64,000 bases of DNA from Streptomyces caniferus. Its GTDB lineage: Bacteria > Actinomycetota > Actinomycetes > Streptomycetales > Streptomycetaceae. The stretch is from assembly GCF_009811555.1 (NCBI RefSeq), contig NZ_BLIN01000003.1:124001-188000 (forward strand). Reading direction: 5' to 3'. This document shows, piece after piece, positions 1 through 7,333 of the stretch. Each line of letters begins with the position of its first letter. Positions within the stretch are counted from its first letter, which is position 1. The position numbers were made by a program, and so were the translations under genes. The notes below the pieces were generated by a model, which made no database searches, was not told where the DNA came from, and saw nothing but the letters and a program-made list of their open reading frames with translations.

Positions 1-80
1 GGGTGCACGACATCGCGGTGGCCGCGGCGGTGCACGCCGCGGCCGTGGAGCGGGGTCTCGGACTGGCGCTCCCGCGCTGA
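1..80 (+). CDS. 3' end of a gene that starts before the window
   Basis: Reading from base 3, 25 codons run in frame to TGA at 78-80. They give an Ala/Val-rich amphipathic tail with the pieces VHDIAVAAAV and GLGLALPR. A perfect hairpin follows 18 bp later, as expected for the end of a transcription unit. The tail vaguely resembles the C-terminal helix of bacterial malic enzymes, but the fragment is too short for a family call. Confidence 0.5.
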   Translation, partial: VHDIAVAAAVHAAAVERGLGLALPR

Positions 81-98
81 TCTTCGAGGCCGGCAACG

Positions 99-131
99 CC
101 GTAGGGCCCCGTCGTCGACGGGGCCCTACGG
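99..131. terminator. perfect 15-bp hairpin, bidirectional terminator
   Basis: CCGTAGGGCCCCGTC (99-113) pairs perfectly with 117-131 around a GTC loop. It lies between the stop of the truncated + strand gene (80) and the stop of the minus-strand CaiB-like gene (155), so it can serve both. There is no long T tract, which is usual for Streptomyces terminators. Confidence 0.85.
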
Positions 132-154
132 TTTCGGGGGAGGGAAATGGTCTG

Positions 155-1300
155 TCAGCCGTCCAGTGCGGCCAGGATCTCGGCGGTGTGTTCACCATGG
201 GCGGGGGCCGGCCGGCGCAGCGAGTCGACGTCGTCGCCGCACAGCACCGGGAACCGCACCTGCCGGCGGGGCGGGGCGTCCGCCGAGCCGGGCAGGGTGC
301 CCACCAGCTCCCGCGCGCGGATGTGTTCGTCCGTCAGCAGCTCCTCGGCCGACTCGTAGACGGGCGCCCACGGCAGGTCGAGGCCGGACAGGGTGGCCGT
401 CCACCACGCCAGGTCGCGCTGGGCGAACACCTCCGTCAGCAGCGCCCTGATCCTCTTCTTGGCGCGGGTGCGCTCGGCCCTGCGGTCGTACGCGTCGTCG
501 GCGAGCGCCGGGAACTCGTCGCACAGGGCGGTACGGAAGGTGCGCCAGAACTTGTCCTCGAACGTGGCCAGCGCGATCCGGCCGCCGTCCGCGGCGGTGA
601 ACACATCGTTGTCGCCGGTGACGAGCGGACTGTCGACGGGGTCCGCGCACTGCAGCAACGGCAGTGCGAGCGGGCCGCACCAGGCCGTGGCGGCCTCGTG
701 CAGGGACACGTCCAGGTGCCGTCCCGCGCCGGTGGCCCGGGCCGCGGAGACCGCGACGACCGTGGTGTAGGCGGCGTACATGGCGCCGGCCAGGTCCGCG
801 ACCCGTACCCCCACCCGGTCGACACTGCCCTCCGTACGGTGCGGCACCGCGAAGAACCCGGACAGCGCCAGGAAGTTGAGATCGTGTCCGGGGCGGGAGG
901 CGTACGGCCCGGTCTGGCCGAAACCGCTGATGGAGCAGAGCACGATCCGGGGGTTGGCGGCGCGCAACCGCTCGTAGCCCAGACCCATGCCGGCCAGCAC
1001 TCCCGGCCGGTAGCTCTCCACCACCACATCACTGCGCTCGACGAGCCGCAGCAGTGTCCGGCGCCCTTCGGCCTCGCGCAGATCGAGCACCAGCGAGCGC
1101 TTGTTGCGGTTCAGCGCGGCGAAGGCGTCGGGGTCGACGAGCCTGCCGTAGTCCCCGTCGCCCGGGCTCTCGACCTTGATGACATCGGCGCCGAGGTCGG
1201 CCATCAGCACGGTGGCGAAGCCACCGGGCAGCAGCCTCGACAGGTCCAGCACCCGCAGGTCGTGCAGGCCCGGCCGGCCGTCCGCCGGAATCTCCGTCAT
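155..1300 (-). CDS. CaiB/BaiF family protein, alpha-methylacyl-CoA racemase-like
   Basis: 381 aa, close to the usual size for class III CoA-transferases and alpha-methylacyl-CoA racemases. The N-terminus shows the family pattern (LDLSRLLPGGFATVLMADLG, then IKVESPGDGDY). The segment GHDLNFLALSG near residue 140 has the Asp in the arrangement typical of the racemase branch rather than the PGYDL of formyl-CoA transferases. Such enzymes act on CoA thioesters in the cytosol, either moving CoA or epimerising a 2-methyl centre. The ATG at 1300 follows a good ribosome site (GGGGAG). The gene is divergent from an acyl-CoA ligase across about 170 bp, so both probably serve one carboxylic-acid pathway. 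The substrate is unknown. Confidence 0.85.
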   Translation of the reverse strand: MTEIPADGRPGLHDLRVLDLSRLLPGGFATVLMADLGADVIKVESPGDGDYGRLVDPDAFAALNRNKRSLVLDLREAEGRRTLLRLVERSDVVVESYRPGVLAGMGLGYERLRAANPRIVLCSISGFGQTGPYASRPGHDLNFLALSGFFAVPHRTEGSVDRVGVRVADLAGAMYAAYTTVVAVSAARATGAGRHLDVSLHEAATAWCGPLALPLLQCADPVDSPLVTGDNDVFTAADGGRIALATFEDKFWRTFRTALCDEFPALADDAYDRRAERTRAKKRIRALLTEVFAQRDLAWWTATLSGLDLPWAPVYESAEELLTDEHIRARELVGTLPGSADAPPRRQVRFPVLCGDDVDSLRRPAPAHGEHTAEILAALDG

Positions 1301-1467
1301 AAGAACTCCCCAGGAATCAATGGACGCACATTAACGCCGCCGCGGAACCGGCATCTGGAACGGAACTGAATGAATTGCTGCCCCTTTCCGGAAAAGGGGC
1401 TCCGCCGGAATGATGCGCCCGCAAAATATCGTCCACACCTCGATTTCACTCATCGCAAGGAGCCCGT

Positions 1468-3123
1468 ATGCCCACCGGACTCGGCACCTCGTTGCGTCCA
1501 CCGGACGACTCGGTCCCGCTCTGCGAACTCACGGTCGGCGCCCTGCTGCGGGCCACCGCGGCGGCGCACGGCGAGGCGCTCGCGCTGGCCGGCGTCCCGG
1601 AGGACGGCGGCCCCCGGCGCCTGTGGACCTACGCCGCGCTCCTGGCCGAAGCGGAGCACGTGGCGGCCGGAATTCGCGACCGTGTACCCCTGGGAAGCCG
1701 GGTGGCCCTCTGGGCGCCCAACATTCCCGAGTGGCCGATATTCGAATACGCCGCGGCACTGGCCGGCGTGACCTTGGTGACGCTGAATCCGACCCTGCGC
1801 GCCGGGGAACTGGCACACGCACTGCGTGTTTCCGATCCGGCGATGCTGGTGTACGCGGACCGCAGCCGCGACTACGACATGGCCGCGGTGGTGCGCGAGG
1901 TCACGGCCGCGCTGCCGACGCTGCGTCATGTGGTGTCGCTCGGCGCGTGGGAGAGCCTCAAGGGGTCGGCCCCCCTGCCGTCCGACGACGAGATCACCGC
2001 GGCCGGTGTGCCCGCCCAGATGCAGTTCACCTCGGGCACGACCGGGGCGCCGAAGGCGGTACTGCTGTCGCACCGCGCCGTGGTGAACGTCTCCCGTTTC
2101 ACCTTCGCGGGGCTCGGCGTCCGGGAGGGGGCTAACGTCGTCTCGCCGCTGCCCATGTTCCACACCGCGGGCTGTGTGATCTCCTGCCTCGGACCGCTGT
2201 GGAGCGGCGGCACGTTCACCCTGCTGGAGCGGTTCAGCCCCAAGCTGCTGCTCGATGTGCTGCGGGAGACGCCCGGCAGTGTACTGACCAGCGTGCCCAC
2301 CGTGCTCACCGCCCTCAACGACGTGGCCGGGCAGGACTCCGACCGGCCGGTGCTCTCCGCCGTCCTCACCGGTGCCGCGCCGGTCCGCGCCCGGCTCATC
2401 GGCGAGACCGAGGAACTCTTCTCGACCACCGTCTTCAATCTCTACGGTCAGACCGAACTCGCTTCGGTGCTCACCCTCACCCGCCCCGACGACTCCGCGC
2501 GGTCCAAGACGAGCACGGTGGGCCGGCCACTGCCGCACGCCGAGGTCAAGATCGTCGACCCGCGCTCCGGAGCGGTCCGGCCGCTGGGCGTCCAGGGCGA
2601 GATCTGCGCCCGCGGCTATCAGCAGATGCTCGCCTACCACGGTGACCCCGAGGCCACCGGCCGCAAGGTCGACGCCGACGGCTGGCTGCACACCGGCGAC
2701 CTCGGCTCGATGGACGCGACCGGCGCCCTGCGCATCGACGGACGGCTCAACGAAATCATCATCCGCGGCGGGGAGAACATCTCGCCCGTCGCCGTCGAAG
2801 AGGTGCTCTGTACGGCCGCGACGGTGGCCGAGGCCGTGGTGGTCGGCGTTCCCGACGAACGGTGGGGCGAGGTCGTCGCCGCCGTGCTCCGGCCCGCCGC
2901 CGGCGCCCGGATCGACCTCGCGGAGCTCGTCGCGCTGTGCCGCGAGCGGATGTCGCCCCACAAGATCCCGGCCCGGTGGTTCCTGGCGGAGCAGTTCCCG
3001 CTCACCGCCTCGGGGAAGATCCAGAAGTTCCGGGTGCAGGAGCGGGTCGCCGAGGGCGGCTACGAGCGCCTCGATGCCGAACCGCCCGCCGTCGTCCACA
3101 CCACCTCGCCGGGAGCGTCATGA
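1468..3123 (+). CDS. AMP-dependent acyl-CoA synthetase
   Basis: 551 aa, full length for the ANL superfamily. It forms an acyl-adenylate from a carboxylic acid and ATP, then transfers the acyl group to CoA. Visible motifs in order are FTSGTTGAPK (about 187-196, phosphate loop), YGQTE (about 325), HTGDLG (about 407), the hinge region with IIRGGENISP, and GKIQK near 515 carrying the catalytic Lys. An AAGGAG ribosome site precedes the ATG. The 3' end overlaps the next gene by 4 bp (ATGA, 3120-3123), so the two are translationally coupled. With the divergent CaiB-like gene it suggests activation and remodelling of a branched or aromatic acid; the substrate cannot be read. Confidence 0.92.
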   Translation: MPTGLGTSLRPPDDSVPLCELTVGALLRATAAAHGEALALAGVPEDGGPRRLWTYAALLAEAEHVAAGIRDRVPLGSRVALWAPNIPEWPIFEYAAALAGVTLVTLNPTLRAGELAHALRVSDPAMLVYADRSRDYDMAAVVREVTAALPTLRHVVSLGAWESLKGSAPLPSDDEITAAGVPAQMQFTSGTTGAPKAVLLSHRAVVNVSRFTFAGLGVREGANVVSPLPMFHTAGCVISCLGPLWSGGTFTLLERFSPKLLLDVLRETPGSVLTSVPTVLTALNDVAGQDSDRPVLSAVLTGAAPVRARLIGETEELFSTTVFNLYGQTELASVLTLTRPDDSARSKTSTVGRPLPHAEVKIVDPRSGAVRPLGVQGEICARGYQQMLAYHGDPEATGRKVDADGWLHTGDLGSMDATGALRIDGRLNEIIIRGGENISPVAVEEVLCTAATVAEAVVVGVPDERWGEVVAAVLRPAAGARIDLAELVALCRERMSPHKIPARWFLAEQFPLTASGKIQKFRVQERVAEGGYERLDAEPPAVVHTTSPGAS

Positions 3124-4169
3124 AGATCTCGATGCAACTGCGCTACGACGGTGACATCGTCGCCGCCGCCCGGCAGGTGAGCGCACTCGAGGACGCCGGG
3201 CTCGACCTCGTCTGGGTACCGGAGGCGTACGGTTTCGACGCCCCCAGCTTCCTGGGGTACCTCGCGGCCCGCACCGGCCGGGTGGAGATCGGCTCCGGCA
3301 TCCTCTCGGTCTTCACCAGGACGCCCGCCCTGCTCGCCATGACCGCGGCCGGGGTCGACGCCCTGTCAGGAGGGCGCGCCCATCTGGGCATCGGCACCTC
3401 CGGCCCGCAGGTCGTCGAGGGCATGCACGGGGTGCCCTACCACGCTCCGGTGGCCCGCACCCGCGAGACCATCGAGGTGATGCGCGCCTTCTGGCGGCGG
3501 GACGAGCCGGTGACGTACGACGGCCGCACCGTCCGGCTTCCGCTGCCCGACGGCGACCGGGGCGGCAGCGGTCTCGGTGTTCCGATGCGCCTGCTGACCG
3601 CGCCGGTGCGGCCCGAGGTGCCGGTCTGGGTCGCGGCCCTGGGCCCGAAGAACGTGCGGATGGCCGCGGAGACCGCCGACGGGTGGCTGCCGATGTTCTT
3701 CGTTCCCGAGTGGTGCGACCAGGTCTGGGGACCGAGTCTGCGGGCCGGCGCCGCCGCCCGCGGCCCCGGTCGCGGACCGCTGAGCATCTCGGCCGGCGGA
3801 CTGCTCGCCATCGGCCCCGACGCCGCCCGCCACCGCGAGCGCGCCCGCGGTCAACTCGCCCTGTTCATCGGCGGGATGGGAGCGCCGGGCCACAACTACT
3901 ACTACGACCTGGTCTGCCGCTACGGCTATGCCCGCGAGGCCGAGGCGATCCAGCGGCTCTTCCTGGCGGGCGACCGCAAGGGGGCCGCGGCGGCGGTGCC
4001 CGCCGGGCTGCTGGAGGCCACCACCATCTGTGGCCCGGAGAGCTATGTGAAGGACCGGCTCGCCGCCTACCGGGAGGCCGGTGTCACCCACCTCCAGGTC
4101 GCTCCGGTGCCGGCGGAGGGCGAGACGGAGGCGGCCCTGCTGACCCGCTTGAAGGACCTGTGCGGTTGA
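3120..4169 (+). CDS. LLM-class F420-type flavin-dependent oxidoreductase
   Basis: 349 aa with the luciferase-like TIM-barrel pattern: KISMQLRYDGD at the first strand, then ALEDAGLDLVWVPEAYGFD, GSGILSVFTRTPALLAMTA, LGIGTSGPQV, and a long insertion before VPVWVAALGPKNVRMAAETADGWLP. These features are typical of the actinobacterial F420-dependent branch, which moves hydride between F420 and a small organic substrate. The start at 3120 overlaps the stop of the ligase gene (ATGA). I infer an oxidation or reduction step on the acyl-CoA or free acid handled by its neighbours. Whether the cofactor is F420 or FMN cannot be proved from sequence alone. Confidence 0.88.
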   Translation: MKISMQLRYDGDIVAAARQVSALEDAGLDLVWVPEAYGFDAPSFLGYLAARTGRVEIGSGILSVFTRTPALLAMTAAGVDALSGGRAHLGIGTSGPQVVEGMHGVPYHAPVARTRETIEVMRAFWRRDEPVTYDGRTVRLPLPDGDRGGSGLGVPMRLLTAPVRPEVPVWVAALGPKNVRMAAETADGWLPMFFVPEWCDQVWGPSLRAGAAARGPGRGPLSISAGGLLAIGPDAARHRERARGQLALFIGGMGAPGHNYYYDLVCRYGYAREAEAIQRLFLAGDRKGAAAAVPAGLLEATTICGPESYVKDRLAAYREAGVTHLQVAPVPAEGETEAALLTRLKDLCG

Positions 4170-4250
4170 TCGCGCTCACCGCCGGCCGGGACCGGTCCCC
4201 CGCCGCCCCGGCGCGGGGACGGGGCCCGGCCTCCCGCCGCCGGGAGTACG

Positions 4251-4297
4251 CCGGCCGGCCCGGTGCGCCCCTCCGGGGCGGTCACCGGGCCGGCCGG
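4251..4297. terminator. long GC-rich hairpin between convergent genes
   Basis: CCGGCCGGCCCGGTG (4251-4265) pairs perfectly with 4283-4297, and an inner CGCCCC/GGGGCG stem (4266-4280) extends it. It sits between the + strand oxidoreductase stop (4169) and the minus-strand regulator stop (4319). Confidence 0.85.
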
Positions 4298-4318
4298 CCG
4301 GTGTGCGGTGCGTACCGG

Positions 4319-6394
4319 TCAGACCGGCTCCCTGGCATGGATGCGGGTCAGGGGAAGGAAGGCGTACTCCCCTCCGGACCGGGCCGGACCTTCCAGCAAC
4401 TGCTGGTCGACCAGGGCCTCCAGGACGTCCTCGGCCTCCCTGGCCGGGCGTCCCAGCACCTCGGCGGCCGAGGCGATGGTGAACGCACCGGCGGCGTCCG
4501 CGAGCCTGCGCAACGCCTCCCGGACCACCGGTTCGAGGACCGGCCGACCACGCCCGAGCCGGTCGCGTACGTCGAGGTCCCCCATCGCCAGTTCGTCCAG
4601 CCGGTGCACCTCGTCCTCCAGCCGGTCGGCCAGCCGGGACAGCGTCCAGTGCGGCCGTGCCGCCAGCCGCATGCCCGCGACCCGTACCGCCAGCGGCAGC
4701 CCTCCGCACAGCCGGACGATCCGGGCGGCGGCGTCGCGCTCACCGCGCACCCGCGCCTGCCCCGCGAGATGCGCGAGCAGCGTGAGTGCCTGGTCGTCGC
4801 CGAACGGGGAGACCCGGAAGTGCCGCGCGCCTTCGAGACCGGACAACGGCACCCGGCTGTTGAGGAGCAGGGCGCTGGTCACCCCGCCCGGCACCAGCGG
4901 CCGTACGGCCTGCTCGTCCGCCGCGTCGTCGATGACGACCAGCACCTGCCGTTTGGCGAGCAGCCCGCGGTACAGGGCGCTCCGTCCCGGCAGCCCGTCG
5001 GGCACCGACTCGGCCGGCACCCCGAGCGCCCTCAGGAACCGCCCCAGCAGGGCACGGACCTCGTCCGGGGAGCCGGTGCGCAGTTCGCCGTGGAGGATGC
5101 CGTCACGGAAGGCCGGCCGGGAGGCGGTCGCCACCCGCGCGGTGAGGATGGACTTTCCGACACCGGCCGGGCCGTACAGCGCGGCGATCGGTGCCGCGCC
5201 GAACGACACCTGCGGCCCCCGTCCGGTCAAGTGGTGCAGGATCCGCTGCTGTTCGGGCCGGTCCACATAGTCACGGATGCCGGACGGGAGCTGGAACGGG
5301 CGGACCGGCTCACCCGCCGGCGCACGGAACACGGCACGGACGGGGACGCGCTCCTCGTCCGTCCGCAGGATGGCGAGTTGTGCGGTGCGCAGCTCCTCAC
5401 CCGCGCCGATGCCGCTGACATGCCGCAGGCGCCGGTCGATGGCGGCGAACATCTCCAGTGCGGCGGCCCGCTGTCCCGATCCGGCCAGGGCGGTGCCGAG
5501 CCGGGCGTGCACCCCCTCGTGCAGGGGGTGGCTCCGCGCGATCGGACCGAGATGGTCGATGACCGACTCGTACTGCCCCCGCGGCAGTACGAGGTCGGCC
5601 AGCCGCAGCGCCGACGCCACCCGCTGCTGAGCGGACTCGACGGCGACCGGGTGGCCCCGCAGGCTCTCGCCCATGCCCTCCAGCACCGGTCCCCACCACA
5701 GGGACAACGCCGTATCGAGCAGCCGCACTTCGGCCTCGGGGTCGTGCGCCGCGCGGGCCCGGCCCGTCTCGCGGACGAGCCGGCGGAACCGCAGCAGGTC
5801 GAGCCGTTCGTCGTCGGGCATCTGCAGCTCGTAGCCGGTGGCGCGGCGGACGAGCAGGGGCTGTGCGCCGTCGGGTCCTGCGTGCATCTCCAGCAGTTGG
5901 CGGATGCGGTAGACGTAGGTGTGGATCAACTGGCCGAAGGAGTCCGGGATGTCGTCGCCCCACAGGACGTCGATGATCTCGTCACGGTCGACCACCTGAT
6001 GGACCCGCAGGGCCAGCAGGCCGAGCAGGCTCTGCTGCTTCGGTGTCCCCGCGGTCAGCTCGACCGGGCCCCTGGAGACCGCGAGCCGGCCCAGGACGCG
6101 CAGGACCAGCGGATCGTCGTCGGTGTAGCCGGCCTCGCCCTGCGGTGAGGTGCCCGGCAGATAGGTGAACAGTTCCGGTTCGCTGAGGACTTCGGCGAGC
6201 CTCTGGAGCGAACTGGCCCGTGGGGACCTGACGCGGCCCTGCTCGATCTCCCGCAGGGTGCGCAGGCTGATGCCCGATCGTTCGGCGACCACCCGCTGGC
6301 TCACGCCGGTGCGGGCCCGGGCGCCGCGGATGAGCGTCCCGATGTCTCTGTGTCCATCTCTGTTCGCAACCAGCTTCATCTGCGAACCAAGCAC
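4319..6394 (-). CDS. XRE-SARP-NB-ARC transcriptional regulator (AfsR-like with N-terminal HTH)
   Basis: 691 aa from GTG 6394, chosen because GAGAGGAA lies 6 nt upstream; ATG 6379 is an alternative. Domains in order: an XRE-type helix-turn-helix (about 18-60, GVSQRVVAERSGISLRTLREIEQG), an OmpR-type SARP DNA-binding domain (about 95-170), a BTAD helical domain (about 180-320), and an NB-ARC ATPase with P-loop GPAGVGKS (about 407-414), Walker B LVVIDDAAD and GGLPLAVRVAG. It ends soon after the ATPase winged helix, with no TPR tail. AfsR-type proteins activate secondary-metabolite or stress genes after nucleotide- or phosphorylation-dependent switching. Joining two different DNA-binding domains is unusual. 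Two small genes, one encoding an exported peptide, lie just upstream on the same strand. Confidence 0.85.
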   Translation of the reverse strand: MLGSQMKLVANRDGHRDIGTLIRGARARTGVSQRVVAERSGISLRTLREIEQGRVRSPRASSLQRLAEVLSEPELFTYLPGTSPQGEAGYTDDDPLVLRVLGRLAVSRGPVELTAGTPKQQSLLGLLALRVHQVVDRDEIIDVLWGDDIPDSFGQLIHTYVYRIRQLLEMHAGPDGAQPLLVRRATGYELQMPDDERLDLLRFRRLVRETGRARAAHDPEAEVRLLDTALSLWWGPVLEGMGESLRGHPVAVESAQQRVASALRLADLVLPRGQYESVIDHLGPIARSHPLHEGVHARLGTALAGSGQRAAALEMFAAIDRRLRHVSGIGAGEELRTAQLAILRTDEERVPVRAVFRAPAGEPVRPFQLPSGIRDYVDRPEQQRILHHLTGRGPQVSFGAAPIAALYGPAGVGKSILTARVATASRPAFRDGILHGELRTGSPDEVRALLGRFLRALGVPAESVPDGLPGRSALYRGLLAKRQVLVVIDDAADEQAVRPLVPGGVTSALLLNSRVPLSGLEGARHFRVSPFGDDQALTLLAHLAGQARVRGERDAAARIVRLCGGLPLAVRVAGMRLAARPHWTLSRLADRLEDEVHRLDELAMGDLDVRDRLGRGRPVLEPVVREALRRLADAAGAFTIASAAEVLGRPAREAEDVLEALVDQQLLEGPARSGGEYAFLPLTRIHAREPV

Positions 6395-6482
6395 GTGCGG
6401 TTCCTCTCGGCGGACAAGGCTGCCGCCGGCAGCCGGACGAGGTCCGGCCACCGACGGACGATCGACTCGGATGCGGAGCGGC

Positions 6483-6683
6483 TCAGTCCCACACCAGGGA
6501 CTTGTCCGGCCCGCCGTCGGCGGAGGGCGCGTCCCACACGACGGAGCCGGGCAGCGCCGAGGCGGTGGTGCGGACGTGGGCCCGGCCGGGCCGGGCGGTG
6601 CTCTGGGCGCATGCGAAAGACAGCGCGACGGCGGCGGTGACCGCGGCGGTGCATGCGGCACGGCGGCAGGTACGACGGCTCAT
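6483..6683 (-). CDS. 66-aa exported peptide with duplicated VWD motif
   Basis: ATG 6683 is preceded by GGGGGAG. The product has a basic N-terminus (MSRRTCRR), a hydrophobic stretch (about 9-26) and a plausible signal-peptidase site at ACA-Q, leaving a mature part of about 40 residues. The mature part ends with SVVWD (47-51) and SLVWD (62-66), the second copy being the exact C-terminus. It lies between the XRE-SARP regulator and a 130-aa gene, all on the minus strand. Size, signal sequence and C-terminal repeat fit a pheromone precursor or a regulator-linked secreted peptide. That is inference; I do not recognise a named family. Confidence 0.65.
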   Translation of the reverse strand: MSRRTCRRAACTAAVTAAVALSFACAQSTARPGRAHVRTTASALPGSVVWDAPSADGGPDKSLVWD

Positions 6684-6707
6684 GGTTCTCCCCCTGAAGC
6701 TCACAGA

Positions 6708-6767
6708 TGCGTGATGCGCACCGCCGTCACGGCGGCTCGGGTGGTCGGCCGAAAGGCGCATCACGCA
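6708..6767. promoter_or_regulatory. 12-bp perfect inverted repeat upstream of the peptide gene
   Basis: TGCGTGATGCGC (6708-6719) and GCGCATCACGCA (6756-6767) are perfect reverse complements with 36 bp between them. The repeat starts 25 bp upstream of the peptide's ATG on the minus strand, in the 118-bp gap between two genes. The arms are too far apart for a compact terminator. They look like paired operators bound by a dimeric regulator, plausibly the neighbouring XRE-SARP protein (inference). Confidence 0.6.
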
Positions 6768-6801
6768 AAGGTTCTTCACCAGCGATGTGGTGTGTGTGCC
6801 G

Positions 6802-7194
6802 TCAGTCTTGCCGCGGACCCGAGGGATCCCAAGTGTTCGCCCCTGGCCGGAATCGGTCCTGTCCCGTTCCGTCCTCGCCCGTGTCGGGGGTCTCCGCGAG
6901 GAGCAGGTTGTGGTAGCAGGGCACCATGACGGAGCCGCAGGAGAGCAGCGTGTAGGCGCGCAGCGGTCCGTCGTCACAGGCACGCCGGGAGAGGCGCAGC
7001 GCGGCCCGTTCGGCATCGCGCAGCCGCGGCAGGGCGTGGAACAGCCCGAGGGTGAGCCGGCCGGGTCCGGTCGGGTGCACACTCACGTGCTCAAGGGCGT
7101 CGGCGGGGACAGCCGATGCCTTCAACCAGGCCCTCAGGCTGTCGGGGGTTTGCTGCTCAGGCAGAGCACGCCAGTGAGCATGGATCAGATGCAT
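6802..7194 (-). CDS. conserved-looking hypothetical protein, 130 aa
   Basis: ATG 7194 with GGGAGG 9-10 nt upstream. No signal peptide or membrane segment is evident. It begins MHLIHAHWRALPE and contains EHVSVHPTGPGRLTLGLF and CYHNLLLAETPDTGEDG, a soluble cytosolic composition. I do not recognise a domain. It is followed 118 bp later by the exported-peptide gene on the same strand, suggesting co-transcription; a role in processing or sensing the peptide would fit but is speculative. The gene is divergent from the TrmB/LuxR-type regulator at 7334. Confidence 0.65.
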   Translation of the reverse strand: MHLIHAHWRALPEQQTPDSLRAWLKASAVPADALEHVSVHPTGPGRLTLGLFHALPRLRDAERAALRLSRRACDDGPLRAYTLLSCGSVMVPCYHNLLLAETPDTGEDGTGQDRFRPGANTWDPSGPRQD

Positions 7195-7333
7195 ACCGTC
7201 AAGCCTCCCGAGTGGACAGGTGTGCCGACAAGCCCGCCCCCCATGGCCGGTTCCGGCCAGCCGATAATTGTTCGGCCCGCTGTTCGGGCCTTATGCCATG
7301 ATCTTCCCGAGTCCACAGTTCAGGAGGCACACA

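Noticed and set aside
188-1369. 393-aa + strand frame opposite the CaiB-like gene
   Set aside because: Shadow of a GC-rich gene; no ribosome site, no known motif, and the minus strand has clear CaiB motifs.
1450-3099. 549-aa minus frame opposite the acyl-CoA ligase
   Set aside because: Gly/Arg/His-rich antisense shadow of an intact ligase gene.
3683-6148. 821-aa + strand frame across the SARP regulator
   Set aside because: Antisense to a multi-domain regulator with intact motifs; composition typical of a shadow frame.
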